From Fulvivirga marina (lineage in GTDB: Bacteria > Bacteroidota > Bacteroidia > Cytophagales > Cyclobacteriaceae), in NCBI RefSeq assembly GCF_016775155.1, contig NZ_JAEUGD010000067.1:457022-521021 (forward strand): 64,000 bases of DNA. The letters run 5' to 3'. This document shows, one piece after another, positions 26,923 through 37,028 of the stretch. The notes beneath the pieces were generated by a model. The model searched no databases, had not been told where the DNA came from, and worked only from the letters and a program-made list of their open reading frames with translations. Within the stretch, counting starts at the first letter, position 1; each line of letters starts with the position of its first letter. A program made the position numbers and the translations under genes.

Positions 26923-27761
26923 GAATGAGTCCTTTCGTATTGCTTGATATACACAACCAGTTGTCGACCAAAAGCAATCAACAGACCTGCAAACAAGCCT
27001 AATAAGCCACCAACTGCTATAGAAATACCCAGTTTCGGACTCACTGGCCTTTTATAAGTATCAAAGTCTTCAACCACTTCAATCGCCTGATTGAAGGCCA
27101 AATCTTCCTCCAGTCTTTGCTTTTGTTGAATAAGTTCTAGTAATGCAGTGTATACCTCACCGGGATTCATCATGATAACGTTATCTTTCCCCAAGCTCTG
27201 AGATTTATACAGGTTTTTCTTCAGCGTGTCAATCTGGCTAATCTCAAAATCAAGTTTATCAATAAAATCCTTGTATTGCTTAGCCTTCAATTCGATACGC
27301 CTTTTAACATAAGGGTTATTTGATAAGTAATAAAACACTCCCTGCTCTAGCTCAGACCAATGATCATTAGACCCAGATTCAACCTTTACAACGTAAAATG
27401 CATAGTCGAGCCTTTTATCTGCAAGTTTGTCTGCGGGCCTGATCTCAACACTTTTTATTTCTCCCGAAAACTCGACAGAGATATTAAACCGATCGGCAAG
27501 TGCCTTATGATTATTCTCTTTAATTAACTGTGTTAAGTTATCATTTATAACTTCAATTAAAGCTTGATTTAGAATGGCGGCTCTAACGACAACCTCACTC
27601 TCATATACAGGAGGCTTAAGGCTGTAATACCCAAACCCGAGAAGTAGACCGACAAGGGTTAATAGGGTTATAGTGATTTTATTTTTAAACAGAACATTTT
27701 TGATCCTGACCAGCAACTCCGTCAAATCAATCTCATCATTCTCTTTTTCCGCCATTTCCAT
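26919..27761 (-). CDS. Wzz/chain-length-determinant-like polysaccharide co-polymerase
   Basis: 280 residues with the Wzz plan: cytoplasmic N-terminus (DEIDLTELLVRIKNVLFKNK), first membrane helix (ITLLTLVGLLLGFGYYSLKPPVYES), a long helical periplasmic part (about 60-235) and a second membrane helix (GISIAVGGLLGLFAGLLIAFG). No tyrosine-kinase (BY-kinase) domain is fused. It probably regulates chain length of the glycan made by the divergent polysaccharide locus. The short gap to the epimerase gene (142 bases) is a divergent promoter region. It overlaps ccmB, so it also leads the ccm operon. N-terminal start could be either of two close ATGs (27761, 27755). Confidence 0.8.
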   Translation of the reverse strand: MEMAEKENDEIDLTELLVRIKNVLFKNKITITLLTLVGLLLGFGYYSLKPPVYESEVVVRAAILNQALIEVINDNLTQLIKENNHKALADRFNISVEFSGEIKSVEIRPADKLADKRLDYAFYVVKVESGSNDHWSELEQGVFYYLSNNPYVKRRIELKAKQYKDFIDKLDFEISQIDTLKKNLYKSQSLGKDNVIMMNPGEVYTALLELIQQKQRLEEDLAFNQAIEVVEDFDTYKRPVSPKLGISIAVGGLLGLFAGLLIAFGRQLVVYIKQYERTHS

Positions 27762-27827
27762 TTGGGTAAAATTCTAGTGCAAGTTTATTAAAATATATTT
27801 AAGAGTTCTAATGCTATATATAATTAT

Positions 27828-27835
27828 TACATTTG
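27828..27835 (+). promoter_or_regulatory. Candidate -7 promoter box for the polysaccharide locus
   Basis: TACATTTG matches the Bacteroidota -7 consensus TAnnTTTG. A -33 TTTG is not well conserved at the right distance. Transcription would start about 60 bases before the epimerase ATG (27904), leaving a longer 5' leader than for the other genes here, which may carry regulation. Confidence 0.4.
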
Positions 27836-27903
27836 TGTCAAAATTGCCACCTTCAAGTTAGGTTAAGGCATATTTCAGGTTATCAAGTAATATAATTTAA
27901 TAT

Positions 27904-28923
27904 ATGCATTCAATTTTAGTTACAGGAGCAGCAGGCTTTATAGGCTTTCACCTTTGTAAGGTTTTGAGCAATAAAGGGTATAAAGTTACGGGTATAGATA
28001 ACCTCAATGACTATTACGATGTAAATCTTAAAAAATCAAGACTTTCTATTCTGGAGAAAGAAGATAATTTCAGTTTTAAAAAGCTAGACCTTGAGGACCA
28101 GGGGAGCATTGAGAAACTGTTTGAAGCAGGCAACTTCAGTTATGTTGTGAACCTTGCTGCTCAAGCAGGGGTACGCTACTCCTTAACTAATCCCAGAGCA
28201 TATATAAAAAGTAATATAGATGGATTTGTTAATATTCTTGAAGGATGTAGACACAACAACGTCAAGCACCTAATATATGCGTCATCAAGCTCAGTTTATG
28301 GGGCTAATACAAAAATGCCATTCTCTGTTGAGCACAATGTAGATCACCCGGTATCATTATATGCTGCCACTAAGAAATCGAATGAATTGATGGCACACAC
28401 CTATTCACATCTGTACGGTTTGCCAACTACCGGCTTGCGGTTCTTTACTGTATATGGCCCTTATGGAAGACCTGACATGGCACTTTTCTTATTTACGAAA
28501 GCGATTATTGAAGGTAAGCCTATCGATGTCTATAACCATGGTAAGATGCTAAGAGATTTTACATATGTTGATGATATCATTGAAGGAATCGTAAGACTTA
28601 TACCAACCATACCTTCAGGGAACCCTGACTGGGATGGCAATGCCCCAAACCCTTCGGATAGCTTTGCCCCATACAAAATTTATAATATTGGCAATAACCA
28701 GCCTGTAAAATTAATGGAATTTATTAATGCTATTGAAGAAGCATTAGGAAAAACCGCTATCAAAAACATGATGCCTTTACAGCCTGGTGACGTACCCGCT
28801 ACTTATGCAGATGTTACGGCACTAAAGGAAAGTGTTGATTTCAAACCAAACACTTCCATTAAAACTGGAATTCAGAGATTTATAGATTGGTATTTAGACT
28901 ATTATAAGATTGAAAATATCTAA
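27904..28923 (+). CDS. UDP-glucuronate 4-epimerase-type SDR enzyme
   Basis: 339 residues, extended short-chain dehydrogenase. NAD motif [10 protein letters not shown]; catalytic region [29 protein letters not shown] and YAATKKS (YxxxK). The phrases [18 protein letters not shown] and [18 protein letters not shown] are those of CapI/LspL UDP-glucuronate 4-epimerases, making UDP-galacturonate. It starts the polysaccharide locus, 4 bases before a UDP-sugar dehydrogenase gene. Confidence 0.87.
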   Translation: MHSILVTGAAGFIGFHLCKVLSNKGYKVTGIDNLNDYYDVNLKKSRLSILEKEDNFSFKKLDLEDQGSIEKLFEAGNFSYVVNLAAQAGVRYSLTNPRAYIKSNIDGFVNILEGCRHNNVKHLIYASSSSVYGANTKMPFSVEHNVDHPVSLYAATKKSNELMAHTYSHLYGLPTTGLRFFTVYGPYGRPDMALFLFTKAIIEGKPIDVYNHGKMLRDFTYVDDIIEGIVRLIPTIPSGNPDWDGNAPNPSDSFAPYKIYNIGNNQPVKLMEFINAIEEALGKTAIKNMMPLQPGDVPATYADVTALKESVDFKPNTSIKTGIQRFIDWYLDYYKIENI

Positions 28924-28927
28924 ATAA

Positions 28928-30175
28928 ATGAAATTAGGGATTATTGGACTTGGATATGTTGGCCTTCCTTTGGCTGTAGAATTTGGGAAAGTACTTGATG
29001 TAATAGGGTTTGACATCAACGAGAAAAGGATTCGCGAGCTGCAGAATGGAAAAGACAGAACACTAGAAGTTGATAAGGAAGAATTATCACAAGCAAAACG
29101 ACTGAGCTACACATCTGATGTTGGAGATCTTAAATCAGTTGATATATACATAATAACGGTACCTACACCAATTGATCAATATAAAACCCCTGATCTAACA
29201 CCTCTAAAAAAAGCTAGTGAAAGTGTAGGCAAAGTACTTTCAAAAGGCAACATCGTTATATATGAATCAACTGTATTTCCTGGTTGTACAGAGGAGGTTT
29301 GTGTCCCTATTTTGGAAGCGGTAAGTGGACTAAAGTACAACTCAGATTTTTACTGTGGCTATAGTCCGGAAAGAATAAACCCTGGAGATAAAGAACACAG
29401 ATTGAGTACAATTAAAAAGGTGACCAGCGGAAGCACTCCTGAAATTGCAGAAAGAGTAGATCAGTTATATGGTAAAATAATCACTGCAGGTACCCATATG
29501 GCTTCATCTATCAAGGTAGCTGAAGCAGCAAAAGTTATCGAGAACTCTCAAAGAGATCTTAACATCGCTTTTGTAAACGAATTGGCGATGATTTTTGATA
29601 AGATGAAAATTGATACACACGAGGTACTGAAAGCAGCAGGAACAAAATGGAATTTTCTCCCATTTAAGCCGGGGCTAGTTGGAGGTCACTGCATTGGGGT
29701 TGACCCCTATTACCTGACCTATAAAGCAGAAAGCATTGGATATCATCCCCAAGTAATTCTTTCTGGCCGAAGAATTAATGACAACATGGGTATATACGTT
29801 GCTAGCAAAGTCATTAAACTAATGACCAAAAAGAACAATCCCATAAACAACAGTAACATACTGGTTTTAGGTGTTACTTTTAAAGAAGATTGCCCAGATA
29901 TTCGAAATAGCAGGGTAATTGATGTAATTAATGAACTTAAAGGTTTTGGGGCCAATTTACACGTCTACGACCCTCAGGCTGACGTGGATGAAGTAAACCA
30001 TGAATACGGAATTACTCTAATTCCAAAACCTGACATGGTTTATAATGCAATTGTACTTGCGGTCGGGCATAAATCATTTAAAGCATTGGATATTAAAAGT
30101 ATATCTAATGAATCTACTGCTATTTATGATATTAAGGGGTTTCTGGACAAAAATATTGTAACCGCAAGACTGTAA
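28928..30175 (+). CDS. UDP-sugar C6 dehydrogenase (TviB/WbpA-like)
   Basis: 415 residues. Rossmann motif [33 protein letters not shown] and the catalytic Cys in [19 protein letters not shown] identify a UDP-glucose/UDP-HexNAc dehydrogenase. The [15 protein letters not shown] phrase is closest to the UDP-HexNAc 6-dehydrogenases of Vi-antigen (TviB) and WbpA type, producing a hexosaminuronic acid. UDP-glucose as substrate cannot be excluded, since the preceding gene is a UDP-GlcA-type epimerase. Its stop overlaps the galE start by one base. Confidence 0.87.
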   Translation: MKLGIIGLGYVGLPLAVEFGKVLDVIGFDINEKRIRELQNGKDRTLEVDKEELSQAKRLSYTSDVGDLKSVDIYIITVPTPIDQYKTPDLTPLKKASESVGKVLSKGNIVIYESTVFPGCTEEVCVPILEAVSGLKYNSDFYCGYSPERINPGDKEHRLSTIKKVTSGSTPEIAERVDQLYGKIITAGTHMASSIKVAEAAKVIENSQRDLNIAFVNELAMIFDKMKIDTHEVLKAAGTKWNFLPFKPGLVGGHCIGVDPYYLTYKAESIGYHPQVILSGRRINDNMGIYVASKVIKLMTKKNNPINNSNILVLGVTFKEDCPDIRNSRVIDVINELKGFGANLHVYDPQADVDEVNHEYGITLIPKPDMVYNAIVLAVGHKSFKALDIKSISNESTAIYDIKGFLDKNIVTARL

Positions 30176-31212
30176 TGGGAAAAGGAAAAATCGTTGTTAC
30201 CGGAGGAGCAGGGTATATAGGCTCTCACACCTGCGTTGAGCTGATTAATGCTGGATATACCCCTGTAATTATTGACAACTTCTCGAACTCAGAAAAGTTT
30301 GTAATTGACAAACTAGAAACCCTCACTAACTCCAAGATTATTTTAGAAGAGGGGGACTGTAATGACATTGATTTCTTAAGGTTTGCTTTCAATAATAACA
30401 CTGAAATTCAGGGTGTTATACATTTCGCTGCATTCAAAGCAGTGGGAGAGTCTTCATCAAACCCGCTTAAGTATTATGAGAACAACTTATTATCCACAGT
30501 TAATTTACTGAAAATAATGGATGAAGAGAATATTAGAAACCTTGTATTTTCTTCATCCTGCACTGTCTACGGGCAACCTGACGTTTTACCTGTAACGGAG
30601 GAATCTCCAATAAAGCCAGCCGAGTCACCATACGGAAGGACAAAGCAGATTTGCGAAGATATCCTCTCTGATTTTGTAAGAGCATCGAACAACTTCAGGT
30701 TTATTTCTCTAAGGTACTTTAACCCTATTGGAGCACATCCTTCGGGCTTAATTGGAGAATTACCTTTGGGCACTCCCAACAATCTTGTTCCATACATTAC
30801 CCAAACAGCAGCTGGCCTCCGCGAACAGCTGACTATTTTTGGAGACGATTATAATACTCCTGACGGCACCTGCATTAGAGACTATATCCACGTTGTTGAT
30901 TTAAGTAAAGCACACATTGCTGCCCTGAATAAAATGGTTATGAGTAACAATCTCATCCAAAAGGAAATTTATAATATTGGTACCGGAAAAGGGTATTCCG
31001 TTATGGAAGTTGTAACAACGTTTGAAAAAGCAACTAACCAAAAGCTAAATTATACTATAGGAAATAGAAGAAGTGGTGATGTTGAGAAGGTTTTTGCTGA
31101 TGTCACAAAAGCTCAGCATGAATTAAACTGGAAAACTGAACGTTCCTTAGAACAATCACTAACAGATGCCTGGAATTGGCAACAGAATATATCGAATATA
31201 GTAAATAATTAA
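30175..31212 (+). CDS. galE: UDP-glucose 4-epimerase
   Basis: 345 residues. NAD motif TGGAGYIGSHT, IDNFSNS, HFAAFKAVGESS, SSSCTVYG, YGRTKQICE (YxxxK) and RYFNPIGAHPSGLIGE are the classical GalE signatures. It interconverts UDP-glucose and UDP-galactose and supplies galactose to the glycan. It overlaps the preceding dehydrogenase by one base. Confidence 0.94.
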   Translation: MGKGKIVVTGGAGYIGSHTCVELINAGYTPVIIDNFSNSEKFVIDKLETLTNSKIILEEGDCNDIDFLRFAFNNNTEIQGVIHFAAFKAVGESSSNPLKYYENNLLSTVNLLKIMDEENIRNLVFSSSCTVYGQPDVLPVTEESPIKPAESPYGRTKQICEDILSDFVRASNNFRFISLRYFNPIGAHPSGLIGELPLGTPNNLVPYITQTAAGLREQLTIFGDDYNTPDGTCIRDYIHVVDLSKAHIAALNKMVMSNNLIQKEIYNIGTGKGYSVMEVVTTFEKATNQKLNYTIGNRRSGDVEKVFADVTKAQHELNWKTERSLEQSLTDAWNWQQNISNIVNN

Positions 31213-31224
31213 ACACATAACATT

Positions 31225-32097
31225 GTGAAAGGAATCATTCTTGCAGGAGGTTCTGGTACAAGGCTATATCCCCTTACCAAAACCATTTCCAAACAGCTTT
31301 TACCTATTTATGATAAACCTATGATTTATCACCCTTTATCAGTCCTAATGCTGGCCAACATAAAGGAAATATTAATCATCACAACTCCTGAAGACTCCGA
31401 GGCTTTTAAAAGTCTTCTTTCCGATGGGTCTCAGCTAGGGCTTGATATACAGTATGCTGTACAACCTTCGCCAGATGGTCTAGCACAGGCTTTTATCATT
31501 GGTGAAGAGTTTATAGGAGATGACTCATGCTGCCTGATACTGGGCGATAATATATTTTATGGCTACAATTTCTCAAAGACCTTAATTCAAGCAGCTCAAA
31601 TACAAGACGGTGCTACCGTTTTCGGATATTATGTTAAGGACCCTGAAAGATATGGAGTAGTAGAATTTACAGAAGATAACCAAGTGGTATCTCTCGTTGA
31701 AAAACCACAAAACCCAAAATCAAACTATGCAGTAACCGGATTATATTTCTACGATAATACTGTCTCTGAAAAAGCAAAACAAATTAAACCATCACCTCGA
31801 GGGGAGTTAGAAATAACCGATCTAAACAACATGTACCTCCTAGAAGGTAAACTGCACGTTGAGTTACTGGGAAGAGGTATGGCCTGGCTTGATACAGGAA
31901 CACACCAAAGTTTGCTTCAAGCCTCTAACTTTGTTGAATCCATAGAAGAGAGGCAGGGTCTTAAAATAGCGTGTCTCGAAGAAATTGCATTTAGAAAAGG
32001 GTACATCAGCAAAAACCAGTTAGTGGAGCTTGCCCAACCTCTTCTTAAAAACCAATATGGACAGTATTTGATTAAAATAGCTGAAGAAAAAATATGA
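31225..32097 (+). CDS. rfbA: Glucose-1-phosphate thymidylyltransferase
   Basis: 290 residues. [18 protein letters not shown] (nucleotide-binding), [24 protein letters not shown], and [19 protein letters not shown] are standard for RmlA. It makes dTDP-glucose. The start codon is GTG (31225). It overlaps rfbB by 4 bases (ATGA). Regulation by dTDP-rhamnose is a feature of the family, but rhamnose synthesis genes rmlC and rmlD are absent here. Confidence 0.95.
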   Translation: MKGIILAGGSGTRLYPLTKTISKQLLPIYDKPMIYHPLSVLMLANIKEILIITTPEDSEAFKSLLSDGSQLGLDIQYAVQPSPDGLAQAFIIGEEFIGDDSCCLILGDNIFYGYNFSKTLIQAAQIQDGATVFGYYVKDPERYGVVEFTEDNQVVSLVEKPQNPKSNYAVTGLYFYDNTVSEKAKQIKPSPRGELEITDLNNMYLLEGKLHVELLGRGMAWLDTGTHQSLLQASNFVESIEERQGLKIACLEEIAFRKGYISKNQLVELAQPLLKNQYGQYLIKIAEEKI

Positions 32098-33113
32098 AAA
32101 ATATTCTTATCACTGGCGGAGCTGGATTTATTGGTTCAAACTTCGTCCCATACTTTTTAAAAAAATACTCAGAGTATAATTTAGTTAACTTAGACAAATT
32201 AACTTATGCTGGAGACCTTTCAAACTTAGAAGAGGTTGAGTCAAACGAGAGATATACTTTCGTTCAGGGTGATATATGCGATAGAGATTTAATCGAACAT
32301 CTCTTTAATCAATATAACTTTCAGGGTGTTATTCATTTTGCCGCTGAATCCCATGTCGACAACTCTATAGAAGGTCCCGAAGCATTCATAAATACTAACA
32401 TCAACGGTACTTTTACGCTGATAGATGTTGCTCGTAAACATTGGATGGACAAACCTTTTGAGAAAAAAGCGGAATTCAAAGAAGCACGCTTTCATCATAT
32501 TTCAACCGATGAAGTTTATGGCACCCTTGGTGAAACAGGGCTATTCAAAGAAACTACTCCTTATGCTCCAAATAGTCCTTATTCTGCTTCCAAAGCTTCA
32601 AGTGACATGTTGGTAAGGAGTTATTTTCATACATACGGACTTAATGTTATTACTACAAACTGTTCAAACAACTATGGGCCAAAACAACATGATGAAAAGT
32701 TAATTCCTGTAATTATTAGAAAAGCATTAAACGGAGAGAATATCCCTATATACGGTGATGGAAAAAATATACGGGACTGGTTATATGTACTAGACCACTG
32801 TATAGGGATTGACCTTGTTTTTCATAAAGGTATACCTGGAGAAACCTACAACATTGGCGGAAGGAATGAGAGAAATAATAATGAAGTAGTAAAAACAATT
32901 TGCGAAATTTTAGATAGAAAGAGCCCTAAAAAAGATGGGACATCCTATAAATCTCAGGTCTCCTACGTAAAAGATCGTGCGGGCCATGACAAACGGTATG
33001 CTATAGATGCCTCCAAGATCGAGAATGATTTAGGCTGGAAAGCCAATGAAAATTTTGCTACAGGAATAACCCTGACAATAGATTGGTATTTAAAAAAATA
33101 TGTAAGTGTCTAA
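32094..33113 (+). CDS. rfbB: dTDP-glucose 4,6-dehydratase
   Basis: 339 residues. [55 protein letters not shown] (catalytic Asp-Glu pair), [12 protein letters not shown] (YxxxK) and [17 protein letters not shown] are all RmlB motifs. Product: dTDP-4-keto-6-deoxyglucose. No rmlC or rmlD follows, so the ketosugar is used by enzymes elsewhere or goes to a different 6-deoxysugar. A 53-base gap follows before pseB. Confidence 0.95.
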   Translation: MKNILITGGAGFIGSNFVPYFLKKYSEYNLVNLDKLTYAGDLSNLEEVESNERYTFVQGDICDRDLIEHLFNQYNFQGVIHFAAESHVDNSIEGPEAFINTNINGTFTLIDVARKHWMDKPFEKKAEFKEARFHHISTDEVYGTLGETGLFKETTPYAPNSPYSASKASSDMLVRSYFHTYGLNVITTNCSNNYGPKQHDEKLIPVIIRKALNGENIPIYGDGKNIRDWLYVLDHCIGIDLVFHKGIPGETYNIGGRNERNNNEVVKTICEILDRKSPKKDGTSYKSQVSYVKDRAGHDKRYAIDASKIENDLGWKANENFATGITLTIDWYLKKYVSV

Positions 33114-33166
33114 ATCCAAATTTATTAAGGCAAATTTCAAATATTATACTTTTTAATTAATTTATA

Positions 33167-34180
33167 ATGCTGGAGAATAAATCAATATTAATCACAGGCG
33201 GCACCGGTTCATTAGGTAAAGCATTAACAGCTTATATCCTGGATCAGTGGCCAAAAGTTAAGAAACTTATCATCTTCTCTCGTGATGAGCAAAAGCAATT
33301 TCAAATGGCTCAGGAATACCCTCATGAGAAGTATCCACAACTGAGGTTCTTTATTGGAGATGTTAGAGATTATGACCGTGTAAAACGGGCTCTAAAAGGA
33401 GTGGATTATGTAATACACGCAGCAGCCATGAAACACGTTCCAATTGCGGAATACAATCCAATGGAGTGTGTAAAAACAAACATATTAGGAGCTGAAAATA
33501 TTATCAATGCCTGCCTTGAAACTGAAGTTGAAAAAGTAGTTGCACTATCAACCGATAAAGCTGCAGCACCAATTAATCTCTACGGTGCAACCAAATTAGC
33601 CTCAGACAAATTATTTGTAGCAGCAAATAACATTAAAGGCTGGAATCCTATTAAATTTTCCGTTGTCCGATATGGAAACGTCATGGGATCTAATGGGTCA
33701 GTCATTCCTTTCTTCTTAAATAAAAAGAAAGATGGTGTACTACCAATAACAGAGCCAGAAATGACACGATTTAACATTTCACTTACAGGTGGTGTGGAAA
33801 TGGTGTTGCATGCGCTGGAACATGCATGGGGTGGTGAAATATTTGTACCTAAAATTCCCTCTTACAAAATTACCGATGTGGCGGAAGCCATAGCCCCCGA
33901 ATGCGAGCATAAGATTGTTGGTATACGCCCAGGAGAAAAGATGCATGAAGAGATGATTACATCTTCAGATTCTTATTATACCTATGACCTCGGCAAGTAT
34001 TATGCTATCATTCCTGCCACACATAACTGGAAGCTTGATGAGTTTATAAAAAACTTTAATGCTAAAAAAGTTGCTCCTGGATTCAAATATAATTCAGGTG
34101 AAAACGAAGAGTGGGTTGGAGTTTCCGAACTGCGTGAGCTAATAAAAAAACACGTTGACCCAACTTTCGATCTCTCATGA
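33167..34180 (+). CDS. pseB: UDP-N-acetylglucosamine 4,6-dehydratase (inverting)
   Basis: 337 residues. ILITGGTGSLGKALTAYIL, IFSRDEQKQFQMAQEYP, HAAAMKHVPIAEYNPMECVKTN, LSTDKAAAPINLYGATKLASDKLF and VVRYGNVMGSNGSVIPFF identify PseB. It removes water from UDP-GlcNAc and inverts C5 to give the L-arabino 4-ketosugar, the first step to pseudaminic acid. It overlaps pseC by 4 bases. Base composition from here to 47 kb becomes more AT-rich than the flanking housekeeping genes, a hint of horizontally mixed origin. Confidence 0.95.
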   Translation: MLENKSILITGGTGSLGKALTAYILDQWPKVKKLIIFSRDEQKQFQMAQEYPHEKYPQLRFFIGDVRDYDRVKRALKGVDYVIHAAAMKHVPIAEYNPMECVKTNILGAENIINACLETEVEKVVALSTDKAAAPINLYGATKLASDKLFVAANNIKGWNPIKFSVVRYGNVMGSNGSVIPFFLNKKKDGVLPITEPEMTRFNISLTGGVEMVLHALEHAWGGEIFVPKIPSYKITDVAEAIAPECEHKIVGIRPGEKMHEEMITSSDSYYTYDLGKYYAIIPATHNWKLDEFIKNFNAKKVAPGFKYNSGENEEWVGVSELRELIKKHVDPTFDLS

Positions 34181-35373
34181 TGAACCCTATACCATACGGC
34201 AGACAAAATATCACTGAGGAGGATATCAATGAAGTTATTAACACATTACGTTCTGATTATCTAACTCAGGGACCAAAGATATTAGAATTTGAACAGGCTT
34301 TTGCAAAGTATATAGGCTCTCAATATGCTGTTGCTGTGGCCAATGGGACTGCCGCATTACATCTTTGCACATTAGCGCTTGGGGTTCAGCCTGACGATAA
34401 AGTTATTACAACACCTATTACTTTTGCGGCTTCAGCGAACTGTGTTCGCTATTGTGGGGGGGAAGTAATATTTTCGGACATTGATCCAGAAACCTATCTT
34501 CTTGATATAAATAAGGTCAGAAGCTTGTTAGAATCCTCTCCATCGGGCCACTATAAGGGAATAATTCCTGTTGACTTTGCAGGCAGGGCGGTTAATCTTG
34601 AAGCATTCAAGGAGCTTGCCGATGAGTTTGGCCTTTGGCTAATTGAAGATGCTTGTCATGCCCCAGGTGGTTATTTCTTAAACTTAAATGGAGAAAAAGA
34701 GTTCTGTGGAAACGGAAAATATGCAGATTTGGCAATTTTCTCGTTTCACCCTGTTAAACATATTGCATGTGGTGAAGGTGGCATGATAACAACCAATGAT
34801 GAAGCTTTGTACCAACAACTTCTTATGTTGAGAAGTCATGGTATTACGCGAGATAAGTCATCATTTGCAAATACTAGTAATTTTGCCACAGGCACATCTT
34901 CTGACAACTACCCAGGCTGGTATATGGAAATGCAAGAGCTGGGCTTTAATTACAGATTAACGGATATTCAGGCTGCATTGGGAATAAGTCAATTAAAAAG
35001 AGCTGATGAAGGGCTAAAAAGGAGACGTGAAATAGCAAGAGTATATCACCATGCCTTCAAAGATGACCCTAACATAATAGGACAATCGGGTATAATTGAT
35101 GGGCATGCATATCATTTATATATAATTGAAACTGAAAACCGACTGGAACTGTATAATTATCTTCGTACAAAAGATATATACGCACAAATTCATTATATAC
35201 CAACACACCTTATGCCCTATTATAAAAAAATGGGATGGAAAGAAGGTGATTTAATCCATGCCGAAAATTATTACAAAAAATGTTTAAGCTTACCGATGTA
35301 TCCAACCCTTACGGATGAACAACAAAATTACATTATAGAAGTAATAAAATCATTTTTCTCATCTTATGAATAA
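34177..35373 (+). CDS. pseC: UDP-4-amino-4,6-dideoxy-L-AltNAc transaminase
   Basis: 398 residues, PLP-dependent DegT/DnrJ/EryC1 family. IPYGRQNITEEDINEVINTL, SDYLTQGP, VANGTAALHLC, TTPITFAASANCVRYCGGEV, EDACHAPGG, and the PLP Lys in FSFHPVKHIACGEGGM are the PseC pattern. It aminates C4 of the PseB product with glutamate. A run of seven G (34456-34462) lies in the coding sequence. It overlaps pseB and pseF. Confidence 0.94.
   Translation: MMNPIPYGRQNITEEDINEVINTLRSDYLTQGPKILEFEQAFAKYIGSQYAVAVANGTAALHLCTLALGVQPDDKVITTPITFAASANCVRYCGGEVIFSDIDPETYLLDINKVRSLLESSPSGHYKGIIPVDFAGRAVNLEAFKELADEFGLWLIEDACHAPGGYFLNLNGEKEFCGNGKYADLAIFSFHPVKHIACGEGGMITTNDEALYQQLLMLRSHGITRDKSSFANTSNFATGTSSDNYPGWYMEMQELGFNYRLTDIQAALGISQLKRADEGLKRRREIARVYHHAFKDDPNIIGQSGIIDGHAYHLYIIETENRLELYNYLRTKDIYAQIHYIPTHLMPYYKKMGWKEGDLIHAENYYKKCLSLPMYPTLTDEQQNYIIEVIKSFFSSYE
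34456..34462 (+). repeat. G7 homopolymer in pseC
   Basis: Seven consecutive G residues in an AT-rich gene, encoding Cys-Gly-Gly-Glu. Longer G tracts drive phase variation in flagellin-glycosylation genes of epsilonproteobacteria; seven is at the low end, so the effect is uncertain. Confidence 0.4.
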
Positions 35374-36055
35374 TCTGGCCATAATACCGGCTAGGGGAGG
35401 TAGCAAAAGAATCCCCAGAAAAAATATTAGAAATTTTCTTAACAAGCCTATAATTTCATACTCGATCCAGACCGCCTTTGAAAGTGGTCTTTTTAGTGAG
35501 GTGATGGTTTCAACAGATGATGACGAAATTGCCCAAATAGCATTAGATTATGGTGCAAGTGTACCATTCAAACGTAGCAAAGATAACTCTGATGATTTTG
35601 CTACAACCGCCGAAGTTATACTAGAAGTTTTGAATAACTACAAAAACAATAATAATCTGTTTAGTCACGCATGTTGTATTTACCCAACAGCACCACTTTT
35701 AAAAACTACCACTTTAAAAGATGCTTATAATCTATTAGTTTCTAGAAATTTTGACACTGTATTTCCAACTGTCAAATTTAGCTACCCAATATGGAGAGCA
35801 CTTAATGTGGCCCCAACCGGTAAAGCGTCAATGATCTGGCCTGAGAATAAGTCCAAGCGCTCACAAGATCTATCACCCGCTTGGCATGATGCAGGCCAAT
35901 TTTATTGGCTTGATACCAGTAGTTTTTTTGAAAAGCCTGAACTTTTTGGAGTTAACAGTGGTACTATTGAAATCGCTGATCTGGAGGCTCAAGATATTGA
36001 TACATTTTCAGACTGGCAGATTGCAGAGCTTAAAGCAAGAATTTCTGATGAGTAA
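35366..36055 (+). CDS. pseF: Pseudaminic acid cytidylyltransferase
   Basis: 229 residues. AIIPARGGSKRIPRKNIRNFLNKPIISYSI is the CMP-sugar synthetase nucleotide loop; MVSTDDDEIAQIALDYGA, CCIYPTAPLL and DAGQFYWLDT follow in order as in PseF/NeuA. It activates pseudaminic acid with CTP. It overlaps pseC by 8 bases and pseG by 8 bases. Confidence 0.93.
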   Translation: MNNLAIIPARGGSKRIPRKNIRNFLNKPIISYSIQTAFESGLFSEVMVSTDDDEIAQIALDYGASVPFKRSKDNSDDFATTAEVILEVLNNYKNNNNLFSHACCIYPTAPLLKTTTLKDAYNLLVSRNFDTVFPTVKFSYPIWRALNVAPTGKASMIWPENKSKRSQDLSPAWHDAGQFYWLDTSSFFEKPELFGVNSGTIEIADLEAQDIDTFSDWQIAELKARISDE

Positions 36056-37028
36056 GAACGTTTTGATACGTGCTGATGGTGATAAAACCATGGGCTATGG
36101 GCATTTGGTAAGATGTATGTCACTCGCCCATATGATAAAGGACGCTTTTCAAATTATTTTTTATACAAAAAACATCCCCCCTGAAATTGAAGAAGAAGCA
36201 AATTCACATGGATTTGGTATTAAGAAAATTTCAACTGAGGAGGAATTTTTTGATAATATAAGACCTGGTTCTATAACGGTCTTAGATGGATATAATTTTG
36301 ACGTGAAGTACCAAGAAACAATAAAGTCACGTCATTCTAAATTGGTATACATAGATGACCTCTGTAATCAAAAATTTTTAGCTGATGTTATAATTAACCA
36401 TGCTCCGGGAATAAATAAAGGATGTTATCAAGCCCAACCTTATACAAAATATCTTCTCGGTCAAGATTATGCGTTATTAAGACCTGCTTTTTTAAAAGCG
36501 GCAAAAGAAAATATTCAACAAAAACCTTTGAAAGAGATTTTTATATGTTTTGGTGGTAGTGACTATTCAAACCTAACTGAAACAGTAATTAATTGTATAC
36601 TAAATCAATCAACTCAATTAAAAATTAACGTTGTAGTAAGTGCCATAAATCCGCATTTAGCGCAATTAAAAACTATTCAACAAGAACATTCCTCTTTAAA
36701 TATACAAGTTGGGCTATCACAAGAGCAAATGGTTAACCTGATGAAACAGTCTCAAATTGCAATTGTTCCCGCTAGTGGAATACTGTTTGAAGTGCTCGCA
36801 GTAGGACTTCAAACAGTATCAGGGTATTATATTGATAATCAGAAGTCTATTTATGAAGGCTTTAAAAAAATCAATGCTTTTTTTGATGCTATGCAATTTA
36901 AAAAAAGACAATTGACCACTGCATTTGTAAATGCTGAAAAATCACTACTTCAAAATAAAAATTCAGATATACGATTAATAGATGGCTTAAGTGGGGAAAG
37001 AATAAAAACTAGCTTTTTAAACTTATGA
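36048..37028 (+). CDS. pseG: UDP-2,4-diamido-2,4,6-trideoxy-L-altropyranose hydrolase
   Basis: 326 residues from the ATG at 36048. The frame is open for 54 codons upstream, but that part lies inside pseF. VLIRADGDKTMGYGHLVRCMSLA (with the catalytic-region His in GYGHLVRC), VYIDDL, CFGGSDYSNLTETVI and the late VPASGILFEVLAVGLQ are the GT-B-like PseG features. It releases UDP from the pathway sugar. It ends by overlapping the formyltransferase gene by 4 bases. In the usual pathway it accepts the N4-acetylated sugar, here possibly an N-formylated one. Confidence 0.9.
   Translation: MSKNVLIRADGDKTMGYGHLVRCMSLAHMIKDAFQIIFYTKNIPPEIEEEANSHGFGIKKISTEEEFFDNIRPGSITVLDGYNFDVKYQETIKSRHSKLVYIDDLCNQKFLADVIINHAPGINKGCYQAQPYTKYLLGQDYALLRPAFLKAAKENIQQKPLKEIFICFGGSDYSNLTETVINCILNQSTQLKINVVVSAINPHLAQLKTIQQEHSSLNIQVGLSQEQMVNLMKQSQIAIVPASGILFEVLAVGLQTVSGYYIDNQKSIYEGFKKINAFFDAMQFKKRQLTTAFVNAEKSLLQNKNSDIRLIDGLSGERIKTSFLNL

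Noticed and set aside
35886-36047. 54-codon N-terminal extension of pseG
   Set aside because: It lies wholly inside pseF in another frame and is not conserved in PseG; the ATG at 36048 gives the usual N-terminus.
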